Positions 14,041-25,459 of a stretch of 64,000 bases of DNA are shown here, piece by piece; positions within the stretch are counted from its first letter, which is position 1; each line of letters begins with the position of its first letter. The translations under genes were made by a program, and so were the position numbers. Below the pieces are notes generated by a model. That model was not told where the DNA came from. It ran no database searches and saw only the letters and a list, made by a program, of their open reading frames with translations. Origin of the DNA: Arabidopsis thaliana (lineage: Eukaryota > Streptophyta > Magnoliopsida > Brassicales > Brassicaceae); contig NC_003076.8 in the NCBI RefSeq assembly GCF_000001735.4, positions 13,891,835 to 13,955,834 of the forward strand. The letters are read 5' to 3'.

Positions 14041-14970
14041 GAGGTTATTAAATAGAGCGGTTGCTATGGAAGATCCACTTAGGAAGATTAATACTGCAGA
14101 TGGATGTCTAATGTGTGGTAAAGAAAAAGAAACAATCAATTATATAATGTTTCAGTGTCTTTTGGCTAGACAAATTTGGGCTCTTTCTCTGATTCCCTCT
14201 CCTTCGAATGGTTTTAGAAGTTCAATTTTTACAAATATGTGTTATATGCTTGATATGTCAAAGAATCCATGTTTGACTCCTCATATAAAAGATATTAGCC
14301 CTTGGGTCCTATGGGCTCTATGGAAAAACATAAACAAGAACCTCTTTAAGGGTGCATGCTTAGTGAGTATAATTACCAAAGTGTATGAAGACTGTCATGA
14401 GTGATTTTTGATTCAACAGAATTTGGGGCTATCTTTCAAACCGGATGGTACATGTCTGTAAAAATGGAGTCCTCTGAAACATGGGGATTTAAAGTGCAAC
14501 ATTGGTTTTGCTTGGTCCAAGCAACAACATATTTCAGGAGCTTCTTGGGTAGTAAGGAACTCTCATGGCTCTGTCTTACTACATAGTATACGATCCTTTA
14601 CTCAAGTATACTCGATATTTGATGCTAAATTCAGAAGTTGTGAATGGGCTTTACTTTCTATAAAATGAGCATTATTTGCAGAATGTTACTTTTGGATTTT
14701 TATCATCTAAATTCATCCAAGATTTGCATAAACCAAAGGAATGACATGCGTTAATAGGTCACATTGCTGAATTGTTAAGTTTCACTAACGATAAACCTCA
14801 CATGTATCTTTTGATAGAACCGCCTCATTGCAATAGGGGTGCTTTTGAAATTGCTAAGAGTGTGATAATTGGTTTTAGATGTCAGTCTTATGTCGCTCGG
14901 GGAGCTCCACGTTGGCTGAAGTTGCTCTTTGATGAAGAAATGGGTTTTATACAAGGAGGGTATGATTAGA
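14041..14970 (+). pseudogene. LINE 3' fragment: zf-RVT and RNase H-like remains
   Basis: The translation begins in the zinc-binding zf-RVT region of a plant non-LTR retrotransposon: CLMCGKEKETINYIMFQCLLARQIWAL contains the CxxC...H...C pattern typical just after reverse transcriptase. Downstream, the ORF broken at 14401 and 14586 and the segment around 14772-14969 resemble the tail of the RNase H-like domain. There is no reverse transcriptase upstream, so this is a 5'-truncated and decayed LINE copy in plus orientation. Confidence 0.7.
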
Positions 14971-15216
14971 TTTTCGTTTTTGTCCTTTATAGTTTTAGAG
15001 ATCAAGTTTCTTTTTAGAATTCTATCTTTTGAAATCATTACTCTTAATGGTTAAATAAGTTTTGTTGTTTTCTGGCTTTTTTATTAATATTTTTACTTAA
15101 TCGTCTTTTTTTTTTTGTTTTTCCTCAGTTCAATATTTTCTAGCTTTATCCTTCTTTGACTTAGACTTTTTTTTTTTTTTTAGTTGAGTCTTTTAGGTTA
15201 TTTTTCTTCAAGTTTT

Positions 15217-15220
<4 letters not shown>

Positions 15221-15262
<42 letters not shown>
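15221..15262. repeat. (AT)n microsatellite
   Basis: An uninterrupted AT dinucleotide run of 42 bases between the LINE 3' fragment and the next LINE ORF1 fragment. Confidence 0.95.
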
Positions 15263-15265
<3 letters not shown>

Positions 15266-15329
15266 TTGTCCTAAGTTTAGTTTAGTATCACAACCTCCTT
15301 TTGTGTTTCACCTCTCTCTTTTCTTCATC

Positions 15330-15701
15330 ATGGCGGATGAGTTATGGGATGAGTTACAACATTTAGAGTTTGGAAGGGAGGATCCAGCTCTGTTTATTGC
15401 ACATGCAGCTTATGCAACTGTTGAATCTCGGAATAGGCTTAGCTTGATTGCTAGGCCTCTTAGTCCTCGTTCTCAAAACCGCAACGCTGTAATTGCTATT
15501 TTACCAAAATCATGGGGTCTGACTTCTAGAGTTTATGGAAGAGTGCTTAATATAACTTTTGTTCAATTTCTCTCTCAGTCTGAGGTTGATCATTTGTATG
15601 TGCTAAAAAGGGAACCGTGGTTATATAACAGTTGGTTTGTCACGGCTCAGAGATGGGAGGTAAATCTTGCTTTTGAGTTCTTGTCAAATATTGACTTGTG
15701 A
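15330..15701 (+). pseudogene. LINE ORF1 5' part (DUF4283)
   Basis: This 123-codon ORF matches the DUF4283 N-terminus of ORF1 of Arabidopsis non-LTR retrotransposons: a MADELWDELQHLEF start, then NAVIAILPKSWGL, the REPWLYNSWFVTAQRW motif and FLSNIDL. In complete copies the reading continues past IDL into a conserved WVQ motif; here it meets TGA and decays. No reverse transcriptase follows. It lies downstream of the 3' fragment at 14041, so either two truncated LINEs sit head to tail or one was rearranged. An upstream in-frame ATG exists at 15261 inside the end of the AT run, but the ATG at 15330 fits the family start. Confidence 0.75.
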
Positions 15702-16140
15702 GTGGAGAGATTCTGAAACCTCCAAAAAAACGCTGAACACTCTGAAAATTTTGTCAATTTTTTTTGGTTTTATATGCTGCTTAAGATCCATGAAAGCAGT
15801 CACAAGTTTTGAATAATAGGGTATAATAATGGTATTCCTTTTTGAATAATGACATACCTGCAGCTTTTTGTAATAGGGTATAATGTTCTACTTTAGTTTC
15901 CCTTGTAGTTTGGTTTGCAACATAGATGACTCTTTCTGAAGATAATCTGATGTTGTATATTACATATGAGTGTAAAGTCCTGAAAGTAGATGGTTTCACT
16001 GTTGATTGGTAATAAAAAGGATAACACTTACTAGAAATAAAAAAAAATTCGCAATGGTTGCAACTTGCAACAATAGTTTAATAGTAAATATATAATCGCT
16101 CTTTGTTCGACAAAATAATATTTAGAAAAAAGAAAAAAAG
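15702..16140. other. Decayed LINE flank / intergenic
   Basis: Nothing coding is recognisable. It follows the broken DUF4283 ORF and may be highly decayed LINE sequence. Confidence 0.3.
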
Positions 16141-16440
16141 AAAAGGGTTATATATATATTCCAATCAACAATTGATAAATAATCTATCAATTCATCGAAC
16201 TTTATTTTTTTAAAATTAAAATAGATATACTCATTCTTTTTAGGATTGTAATATTAAAAATTAAATTATACAATTCTTTAGTAAAGAAAAAAGGGTTATA
16301 TATACTCCAATCAACAATTGATAAATAAATTTATCGATTCATAGAATTTTACTATTTTAAAATTAAACAACTATACTCATTCTTTATAGGGTTTAATAAG
16401 AAAACTTAATTTATACAATTTCTTTATTAAAAAATTTCTA
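16141..16440. repeat. Two-copy tandem repeat, unit about 145 bp
   Basis: The block starting at 16145 (GGTTATATATATATTCCAAT, then CAACAATTGATAAATAA, CTCATTCTTTTTAGG, TTTAGTAAAG) recurs at about 16291 (GGGTTATATATACTCCAATC, CAACAATTGATAAATAA, CTCATTCTTTATAGG, CTTTATTAAA) in the same order and orientation, with scattered substitutions and small indels. Confidence 0.8.
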
Positions 16441-16499
16441 ATTAGTTTAAAAAAAATGTAAATATCAAATTGAAAGATTGACTTCATTATTGGACTTGG

Positions 16500-17337
16500 C
16501 CTACATACATATCGCCTCAGTGGGCCGCGTAGCACCTAATCATCTCTCACTACACTTTTTCAGCCAGACTCGAGAGTCTCTCTAACTCCGACCAATCTGT
16601 TGCGTTGTGTTGGATCCAAATTGTGCTTGTCTCCATTTCCGCTCCCAATCCCAAGTTTGTTCTGTTGGATGATCATATCGATGCATTCTTGTACAAGTAA
16701 TTCAATTCCCTTCCCTCTCGTCGTTCGAGTACTAATCCTTTGACTTTCGCACCTGGAAATGGAAGCAAGTTACCAATTTTCTTATGATTTCGAAAGAATA
16801 GTTTTTTTTTAACCTATATCAATGAAATCTAAGTAGAAAGTTAGATCCTTTTCATGAGTGATCAGTGATACTACAACACTCGCCTAAAACAGAATTTTTG
16901 AGGTATATTGTATGAATCTTTTATGTAAAGGTTCAAACTTGAGATTGTGGTGGATCCAGAGCTGGCCTCAAGGTTGAATCGCCACTCATTGATCATCCTA
17001 GTTATAGGTAGAATGTGAAGGCTCTCCAAAGCAAGAACCTGTTGCCTTTCTTACTTTGGTTGCTTTACTTAGGATTTAAAGTATTCTGTTATGCCCTTAG
17101 GTTTCTCAGTTGTTCTACTGAAGAGTTTGTTATTCTTGAATCATTGCTTTACATCAATTAAAAATTCTTGTTTGTATTTGTTTGGTTTACATTGTTGCTT
17201 TTTTTTTTGGTTACAGGTTTTGGCAGAAGTAATATTTTCTTGTTTGTTTCGACTGTTCTAGGCATTGGCAGCTAAATTAACGTGGAGTGAATGCGATTCT
17301 TGCTGGCTTTGAGATCACGTTGAATTGGTTGATTGAT
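16500..17337 (+). other. Upstream region of the WRKY relic
   Basis: The CT-rich stretch 16550-16700 resembles a plant 5' leader. It is followed by alternating intron-like T-rich segments up to the ATG of the WRKY-like relic. No intact coding sequence is present. It is plausibly the old promoter, leader and 5' introns of that gene. Confidence 0.35.
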
Positions 17338-18117
17338 ATGGCTGCAATAGAAGAACTTCCTACATATGAGTTTAAACCAGCTTCTTCAAGCGGGACTGAA
17401 AAAGATGATGCTGTCACTGATAATGTAGAGGCTGGAACGGGAACTAAAAACTGTTGAGTCAAAGAACTTCATCAATGAGGTTTGTCAATGAGATTCTAGA
17501 TTCTAAATTCGCAGACTTCAAGGAGCTTCAAGCGGTGTGTGATGTAGATATTACTTCCGAGGAATCTGAAAAAGCATTAACAACTCTTGAGAAAGTACTG
17601 GCTTACCTTTGCAGTCTGGTTCAATAGGGAACAACTCTTTTATCCGTGAGAATGTAACTGCTGAATCAGGAGTTACTATAGATGTTCAAGTTCTGGATGT
17701 GCGGTCAAGAAACAGGTAGAAAGGTCATCTTGTGATGCGAAGTTGCTTATAACGACATACGAGGGAAAACATGACCATGATATGCCCCCAGGAAGGACAT
17801 TTGCTCACTAGAAGATACTGAAGCAAGGAATTGATGAAGTTAAGAACAAAGATCTGAGTTGTATAGCAGAAGATGCCAATGCGACTCCACAGAGTTTAGC
17901 CCTTTTGACCATTACAAAAGGCCAACTTGATGATGACAGTGGCGCTTCAATATGGAAAATCAGGCAAACAAAGACTGATGCCAAATCTTTGGAGTAAATA
18001 ATAGGAGAATCAGATGAAACCAAAGACCTAGCTGCCAATCAGGACATGCCACAATCAGAACACCAAAGCATAGCTTGTCAGGAGAATGCGGTGAGAACAG
18101 TGTCTGTACAACGCTAA
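17338..18117 (+). pseudogene. WRKY1-like transcription factor pseudogene
   Basis: Reading in changing frames recovers pieces collinear with WRKY1/ZAP1 (group I WRKY, At2g04880) as I remember it. An N-terminal region (17338-17457) is followed by a segment reading LQSGSIGNNSFIREN (about 17610-17650), which in WRKY1 sits just before the first WRKY domain. At 17704-17793 comes the end of the C-terminal WRKY domain, [16 protein letters not shown] then [15 protein letters not shown], including the His-x-His zinc ligands. The acidic tail ends at the TAA at 18115. Both WRKYGQK signature segments are missing, and stops and frameshifts interrupt every part (for example the TGA at about 17455 and the TAA near 17997). 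It cannot encode a functional DNA-binding protein, and it lies in the position expected for a WRKY1 duplicate. Confidence 0.8.
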
Positions 18118-18737
18118 ACATTTTGTTGCAGGTTTAAGGCTTATTAACATAGATTAGTACAAGGGCAGGGTAAATTATTAGTTGACTGTATAGTTAATTG
18201 TTTTGGCCGCACCAGTTTAGTTAGTCCATTATTATATAGCCACCTACATTAGGTGGATTTAAATAAGAGGAGAACTTGTAAAGACAAAGTTGATGTTGAT
18301 GGATCTCTGTAGTATATCGATAGCTCCTATACTGTATATGACTTGATTCAAGTATGTATTTCCATTACATTCATGGAGACACTTGTTCTTTCACTTCCAT
18401 GAACAGAATGAACCAATGTTGTTATATGGTAGCACTGTGTGATAACAACGTATTCTAAACAGAAATGGAATCAGCCTATTACTGCGAGTCTGTGACTACA
18501 TGTTAAGTACTCTAGATTGAGCAATAGTACCAGATTGATGTATATTCGATACTGTAGAAAATCTCAATGCACAGTAAAAGCAGGTTGTTGAAGAAATTTT
18601 TATCTCAGACTGGAGTGTAATGGGAGAACAGTACATGGATACTGCTTTGGAATGAAAACATTACATAGAGAAAACGTATAAATGCAAAATCATAGCTTTT
18701 CATCTTGCTGTATCTTGTCTTTGCTGTGTCGTTTGAA
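18118..18737. other. Intergenic between WRKY relic and X8 gene
   Basis: Probably the 3' flank of the relic and the 3' UTR of the convergent X8 gene. No other feature seen. Confidence 0.4.
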
Positions 18738-19261
18738 TCAGGGGTTATACTCATACTGGCAAGAACCATGGCCTGTCACAATCATAGCTGGATCAGAAAC
18801 AGATGGTTCACTATCTACTAAGATTCAAGGGAGAAAGAGAGAGAGGAGAAAGCTTACTGGGGTCAAGCTCAGTGATCATGGCAGCTCCTTTGAAGTAACA
18901 AGAACCACCTTTGTTTTTATAAGTTTGGTAGTAACTGTTGAAAGCAAAGGAGGCATGATCTCTGATTGTGTTAGGCAAGAAGCAAGGCTGGTTTTCCTGC
19001 TGCATTTTGCTGCAGTCTGCTCCACCTTTTCCGCAAGCCCAGTCTAAGGCTGCTTGCAACTCATCGTCTGGCGTTTGTTCATCCGCTATGCACCATTGTT
19101 CCGACTCTGCCTCTGCTTAAACATACACTCACATACATCTGCATAAGGCCAAAAAAGGGACATAGTATGAACATTGCAGTGGTGTTTTTACCTGAACGTC
19201 GAGGAAGAGTCATTGCTATGATAAGCAAAGGAAGAAGTATCCTTATCAAGAAAGTTGACAT
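18738..19261 (-). CDS. Secreted X8 (CBM43) carbohydrate-binding protein, 3 exons
   Basis: Exons 19192-19261, 18858-19115 and 18738-18772 give 363 nt, 120 aa. Residues 1-23 are a hydrophobic signal sequence (MSTFLIRILLPLLIIAMTLP). The rest is one X8 domain: EQWCIADEQTPDDELQAALD, WACGKGGADCSKMQ, PCFLPNTIRDHASFAFNSYY, GGSCYFKGAAMIT and a final SHGSCQYEYNP, with the six conserved cysteines. The last acceptor (18773) was chosen because it regenerates the family's DPSHGSC motif; an earlier acceptor at 18818 is also in frame but inserts 15 residues. X8 domains bind beta-1,3-glucan (callose) in the wall. No GPI-anchor tail is seen, so the product is probably soluble in the apoplast. I recall the locus as At5g35740. 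Confidence 0.9.
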
Positions 19262-19908
19262 GTTTCTAGAGAAGGCAATGAGTGGTGCAGAGAGATCCAG
19301 ATCTGATCTATCTAGTTAGGAAGTTTGGGAGCTAAGGAAATGAGTGCAACTTGATACCCTTTATACTAGTTAGAAAGAATCATTAGTCCAAAAGTTCAAG
19401 ATCTATGACTAGGGAATCTTGGTTTGCTTCAGATGCAATCATGTGCCAGATCTGCATTGGTTTTGACTTTTGAGGAAGATTTTGTTCTGCTTCTGGAAGC
19501 TTTTCAGAACACACTGTCATTTATACGCTTCCTATCATGTAATCAAGAGCCATTACTATTACTACACAATATACAAGCTGTTTCATAGTTAAGAGGACAG
19601 AGTTTGGGTTTATATATATATAAAATGAATATAATGGAGCTATACCCTAGGAATCTACTATACACACAGGCAGAGATCAATGAAGACAAAGTGTCTATAC
19701 AAAGAGAAAGATCGGTTTTCGCAGTTTTTCTCACTCAACCAGACGAGGTCTTAAGCTGAAAGAGACCTGTGAAGAAAAATTGACAATGAACTGGTTCTTG
19801 CCTTGATCTCAAGTTGAATTGCAGGTCATGGATGTTCAAGATATACTACCCGATGTCAAAAAGCTCTCGGGTTGATATATAATCCTACAAGGGAAATGGC
19901 TTTTTCTT
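19262..19908. other. X8 promoter and AHK2 3' UTR region
   Basis: The left part is the X8 promoter; the right part (about 19740-19908) is probably AHK2 3' UTR. No gene of its own. Confidence 0.45.
19358..19365 (-). promoter_or_regulatory. TATA box of the X8 gene
   Basis: TATAAAGG on the minus strand about 97 bases upstream of the start codon at 19261, a usual spacing for Arabidopsis promoters. Confidence 0.5.
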
Positions 19909-22900
19909 TTAACAAGGTTCAAAGAATCTTGCTACCGCTGTGTAGAGCACTTCCTCTTCAAACGGTTTTGATACATAACCATCCATTCCACATTTCATGC
20001 ATTCTTCATGAGTAGCCTGAATAACATCTGCTGTCATTGCTAATATCGGGACGTGCCAACTACTAAATTTACAGAACATTTCAGCTGAAACTTCTCCAGA
20101 AGCTATTTTCTTATTGATTTCCCTCTCCAGCTCACGGACTCTCCTTGTCGCTTCAAATCTGCGCAAAAAATTATAAAGTTACCAAGGACGACATCCAAGA
20201 AATGAACAAGCTGAAGAGATAAGATTGAAAAATAGTTATCTACCCATCCATTTCAGGCATCTGGAGATCCATGAAGCAAGCATCGAAGTTATGAGGCGGC
20301 TTAAGCATTGCCAATGCAGCTTTGCCACTCTCAACGCATGTAACAATAGCTCCATATTTCTTAAGTGCACCTTCTGCAACTCGTCTGTTCACAAGATTAT
20401 CATCCACAACCAGAATCTGTTTTTCTCTTAGCAAGTGTCCAAGATTTCTTCGCTGTCTGTTCGGTTGCCTCTTCTTGCCATTGACAAGGGTTTCTTGCAA
20501 GCAACATATTAAGACACTCATCCGAAGAGGCTTTATCACCACCTCATCGATGAGACCAGTAGACTTCATCTCACTGCGCTCAGTAAGAGTTGCAGAAGTT
20601 GCCAAAAGAAAAATCTTTGGGACTCTTGTAAAGGTTACTTTGCTTCGGGTAAACAACTCGTCAAGTACTGAAAATTCTTCCTTGTTCCAGGCGTCTTTGT
20701 CTATTAGAATCATAGCCAAATTTTCTAATTTGCTGCAAAGATTCCAGAACAATAAAACGCTTTTAGTGAACTCACTATAATCTCTAAAGACAGACAGACA
20801 CTAATGTACGTAAAGTACCTGATACAACAAGTGCATGCCATTCTCAGACTTGAAACAATGTCTGCAGATATTCCCAGTCTCCGAAGTTCGTACCTGGTGA
20901 CCTCTGCTCTAATGTTTCTGTTATCAATAACTAATGCTCTCAATCCTGTAAACTCCTGAATAGCTAGATCGAATCGTTCCAGCTTAGTAATCGACGTATT
21001 TGTTTCTGCTTTCCCGAAAACTCCAGTAAATGAAAAAGTACTGCCTATCCCGGGCTCACTCACAAACCCCATCTCTCCTTGCATGAGTTCAACCAAACGT
21101 TTGCTTATACTCAAACCTATGCCAGTTCCACCATAAGTCCGCGATGTGGAACTGTCGGCTTGCATAAAAGGTGTGAAGATTCGGCCTTGTGCATCCACAG
21201 GTATGCCAACTCCAGTGTCCTCCACTGTAACTAGCAATTTGATTTGATCAGAATTCTGACTCTCAGTACTGTAACATGTCTTGAAATTCTTCCAGCTTCC
21301 CCATGCATTTACCGCAGGAAACCCGCTAACTGTCTCACCGGACTCGCTGCATCCTAAAGCTAGTCGCTGTTTTAGCACTGCGTCTTCAATAGTAAGAGGC
21401 TCCTTTACCTCATCTGCAAGGTGCACTGAGATAAATATGTGTCCCCTTTCCTGTGTGAACTGTTATTAAGTAAATAACAAATGAGTACTGTAATAGTAGA
21501 GATTCGTGAAGCCTGTTGTTCTGTAAGAAGTAAGGAGTAAATTACTTTGATTGAGTTTCCAACCAGGTTTGTAATGATCTGCCGGAACCGACTCGGATCA
21601 CCGACTACAACATCAGGAACTTGACTAGAAACATAAACGGCCAACTGTAACAAGAAGTCAACATTTCATTACATATGGAATTTGTTTGCCATATGAAAAC
21701 ATTAAGAAAGTAGAAGGTCATGCAGTTTATAATTATACCTCAATTCCTTTTTCATTTGCCTTGCCAGAGAGGAGAGATGAAACATTATCAAGAATAAAAC
21801 GCATATCAAAAGGCACATTTTCAAGCTCGAGCCTTCCGGATTCAATCTTTGCCTGATCAAGAACCTCATTTATTAGTGATGTAAGATCCTTCCCACTGCC
21901 ATGAGCAGTTTGCGCATAGTCCATCTGCTTCGCATCAAGATCGGTGTCCATCAGCATTTTCAGCATTCCTGTAACAAAATGCTTAAACGTTTCAGCTGAT
22001 TTTAAGAGAACATGCAATATTGACCAAGGATAAGTAGAAAAAGTACCTAAAACTCCATTCATCGGAGTCCGTATCTCATGAGAAACAGTTGCTAGGAACT
22101 GCAAAATAAGAAGCATTTCAGTGAAAAAACAAGTAAAGCTTTTGAGACTATATGATTCACAAAGATCACCTGTGACTTTGCAATGTCAGCGGCCTCAGCA
22201 CGAGCTTTGAGTTCCCTCATCTTCTGACAATCCTCTTCAACTGTCGCAATTCGGTTGATGGCTTCATATAAAATATAACCAACAAGAAAAGTAATAACCA
22301 GAACTAAGATCGACGGTGTTATCGCTGTCCAGGGAATGGGAAGTTTATGCTTAAACCTGTAAATGAAAAATGCCACTTTCATACTTCAGAAAACAGAGAA
22401 GTGAAACATATCTTATAAAAATGTACCATAACAGTTAGAGCTAACTAACCTGCAATGCATCTCATGGTTCCTTGATGGATCACCAAAATCAAGGCTACTT
22501 ATATGCTGCTCACTTATATCCCCAATTTCTGAGCCATACATTTTTATTAGACCTGAAGTGTTAGTTGTGTCGTAAACATCCACAGCAATTGTCTGTTTGC
22601 TGGCAAGTTGGTGAAGAAGTTTCTCCACCAGCGATGGCATATCATATGATGCACCAAGGTACCTGTTTTTAAGTGTATCTTATTAATATTTTCTGGTCCA
22701 GAGATCATTCTTTGTTACATAGGTTCAATTTCTTCAGTCCTAGAATCATTTTAAGTAGAAGTAGTACCCAATAGTTGCTTCAACACGCTGTTCTTCTGTA
22801 GCATCAGGCGGTAGGCTCGTGTCATAGACAGCAAAGGTCAACACAACACCAAGATGATTTGACTTAAGAAGCTTAAATGGAGATGTTAACACTCCTTTTC

Positions 22901-24503
22901 CTGATGCCCTTGCCCGTAAGATGTTTTCACGGTCTTCCTGCAAAATAGTTAGACTTTTGAATTCTCTTTTAAGGACATTGGTTTGGCAAAATAGTTCAAG
23001 AAACTTTTAGACGTTACTGACTTCTCCAGACATCATGTCGACCGATACAATATGGGAAACAGTTTCTTGAGCAAATATAACTGGCGCGTATTCGTCTTGA
23101 ATCGGTGCGGGATCAAAGTTTTCAGGAACACAATCTTGTACAACTGTCTGGTCCTCAGTTTCCATTTTCTTTATTGCCCATCCATGCTCCTTTTCAAATT
23201 TCTCTCTTTCTGAGTGTGGGACTTTCAAAGCATACGCTACACCACTAGTAAGTGGCCTCTCAAAGTTTGTTCTCTCAGTATATTCTTCAAATGTTCTCTG
23301 TAAATGTAACAGAAGTTGATGATTTAAACATAAACTTGAGACACAAAATGTATTTAGCAGTAAGAAAAAAACATCACCTGATCAATGGCAGATGGGATTT
23401 TACCATGATGAAATGTAGATACAAGAATAGACAAGGCATGAACATGGTTCAAGCTAACATTGAACTGATCTTGTAAAACACGTGCTCGTTCGTCACACAT
23501 GTTTGCCAAAGTCTCCCTCCTTTTCATTATGATCTCCTCATTAGTGTCCCAAAACCACCAAACAGAGAAGGAAACTCCTCCTAAAATACCAAGGAGAAGG
23601 ATATTCTTCCTCCATCTTCCAGCCCCTCTAGAAGAAGTCTGAGCACGTTGTTGCTGCTTCTTTGGAGCTAAAGCCTCTTGCAGATGTACTTTCTCTTTCC
23701 TCTCACCTCGTGCTTTAGAATGAGATACATAAATCTTATGGCACACTAACACACCAAGGATTAGACACCACCATGCATTTCTTAAATACGATGACAAACC
23801 CTGCTCCAGCCCTTCTTCATGGTTTTCTTCCTCAAGGTTTTCAGGTTGCTGTAAAATCTACTCATAACCAAACACATTCACAATAAACTTTTGTGAGAAC
23901 TAGCTAAACACCAAATCTTAAAGCATTTCCTTCACATGTTGTCGAATCGAATATTATCTTACCGGTTCAAGATTACCACACATACAAGATGTTGATGAGA
24001 TAGAATGTCCTAAGCCAAGATTCCAGGGAAGCCCTCTAGTCTCTTGTTTATCAGAACGCACACTCAGGGAACATGTAATACCATAGTTTGTCCACATTCC
24101 AGGGCTTGATTCCTTATGACATTCAAAGGATGTTACCTACAACAAATACAGAGAAACTGTTACACTTTAAGGCAAATCTGGTGCGTATTCAAAAGCTCAA
24201 TTTCAACAAATACAAGTCAATTCATGCAATTACCTGATCTGAATCAGAGAACAAAGAGACCAAATCATGAATCTCACTTCTTGTGACATTTTGATGTCTA
24301 TACAACACTTTCTCTTCTCCATTACAAGAATCTGTCTCCTCCTTCTGACTTCTACCTAACCGTAAGAACATAACCAAAACAATTACCAAAGAGCCACACA
24401 AAATCAGGAAGAAGAGAGGCTTCTTTAGCCATTTCTTGTCACTGCTCGACGACTTCTTAGCTTTCTTTGAAGTAAGATTCAAGAGCTCACAAGTTATAGA
24501 CAT
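19909..24503 (-). CDS. AHK2: Cytokinin receptor histidine kinase AHK2, 13 exons
   Basis: Exons in transcript order: 24234-24503, 23963-24136, 23378-23857, 23022-23297, 22768-22937, 22450-22662, 22170-22356, 22047-22098, 21739-21968, 21546-21644, 20819-21459, 20244-20732, 19909-20158. They total 3531 nt, 1176 aa, the length I remember for AHK2 (At5g35750). Membrane segments lie near residues 29-46, 176-192, 233-251 and 540-560, with the cytokinin-binding CHASE domain between the last two. The kinase core has the phospho-accepting His597 in [13 protein letters not shown], the N box ([13 protein letters not shown]) and the G boxes ([22 protein letters not shown]). A degenerate receiver-like domain follows, then a true receiver with Asp1086 in [11 protein letters not shown] and a conserved Lys in YVSKPF. 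It senses cytokinin, mainly at the endoplasmic reticulum, and relays phosphate through AHP proteins to response regulators. No coding lesion was found. Confidence 0.98.
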
Positions 24504-25459
24504 TTCGACTCCTAATCTCAGATTCAGCTGAAGAAATTCAGATCTCTTCAAACCCAAAACTAAAACTCTATCAACAACAATCTCATAGTTGAGTTCTTGA
24601 AACCATCCACAAGAAGAACAAGAAGCTGTGACATAGTCCCAAACGCAAAGCTTTTTTCTTTTTTCTTACTTAAGACGCAAGAGGACAAGATGAACCAAAC
24701 CCAGTGGTTGTTGCAATGGGAGAAAGAAGACATTGTTGAGAGTAAAGAAACGGAAAAGAGAAAAAGGACAAAGCTTTATCTTCTTTCATGGTTTCAGGGT
24801 AAAGAAAAATGACAAAGCTTTCTCTGTTTTAGATGTTTGTGAGCTTAAACAAAAGAAACCCAGCTGGTGTCTCTCATTACCCAACTGGACTCAATGATCA
24901 GAGTTTGGATAAAAGAAGCATTTGTTAGAGAAATTATGAGCTAAAGAAAAAGAATGTCACTTCTCTCTTCTTTTACTCTACTTTTGATTATTATTATTGT
25001 TTTTGTCTTTTGGTGAATAAACATTTTTAAAAACTGAGGTTTTTGGGTCCATGATTATCTCATCATCTAGGTGGGGAAGGTATTATAACATTTTTAGTTA
25101 AATTAGAAAAAGTGATTGGCTAATGAAAATATAAATAAACTCAACTATACCAAGAATCAATACATGCTTCTCCTAAAACCTACTCATTGTTATTTGTTTT
25201 TTGTTTGGTCTTTTTGGTGTTTTTAAATTGCTTCATTAGCATAGTTTAACATCTACTCTTAAGTCTTATCTTATCTTGTATAAAATATAACGATGAGTGG
25301 GTTTTACGAGAAGTGGGTATTGATTTGATTCTATATGTACATCTTATTTCTTTTTATCAGTTTATGTATCTTTGTCTCCCAGTTACATTTATGATTCTGA
25401 TTATTTTTATGTAAGAAGTTCTGTTTAAAATTGTATTTGACTTTGAAAATATATTAGGA
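24504..25459. other. AHK2 5' leader and promoter
   Basis: Upstream of the AHK2 start. An in-frame ATG lies 54 nt upstream at 24557 with no stop between. The purine/pyrimidine-rich segment up to about 24980 looks like leader. No other gene seen. Confidence 0.45.

Noticed and set aside
18738..18817. Longer last exon of the X8 gene using the acceptor at 18818
   Set aside because: In frame but inserts 15 residues between DP and SHGSC; the acceptor at 18773 regenerates the canonical family ending.
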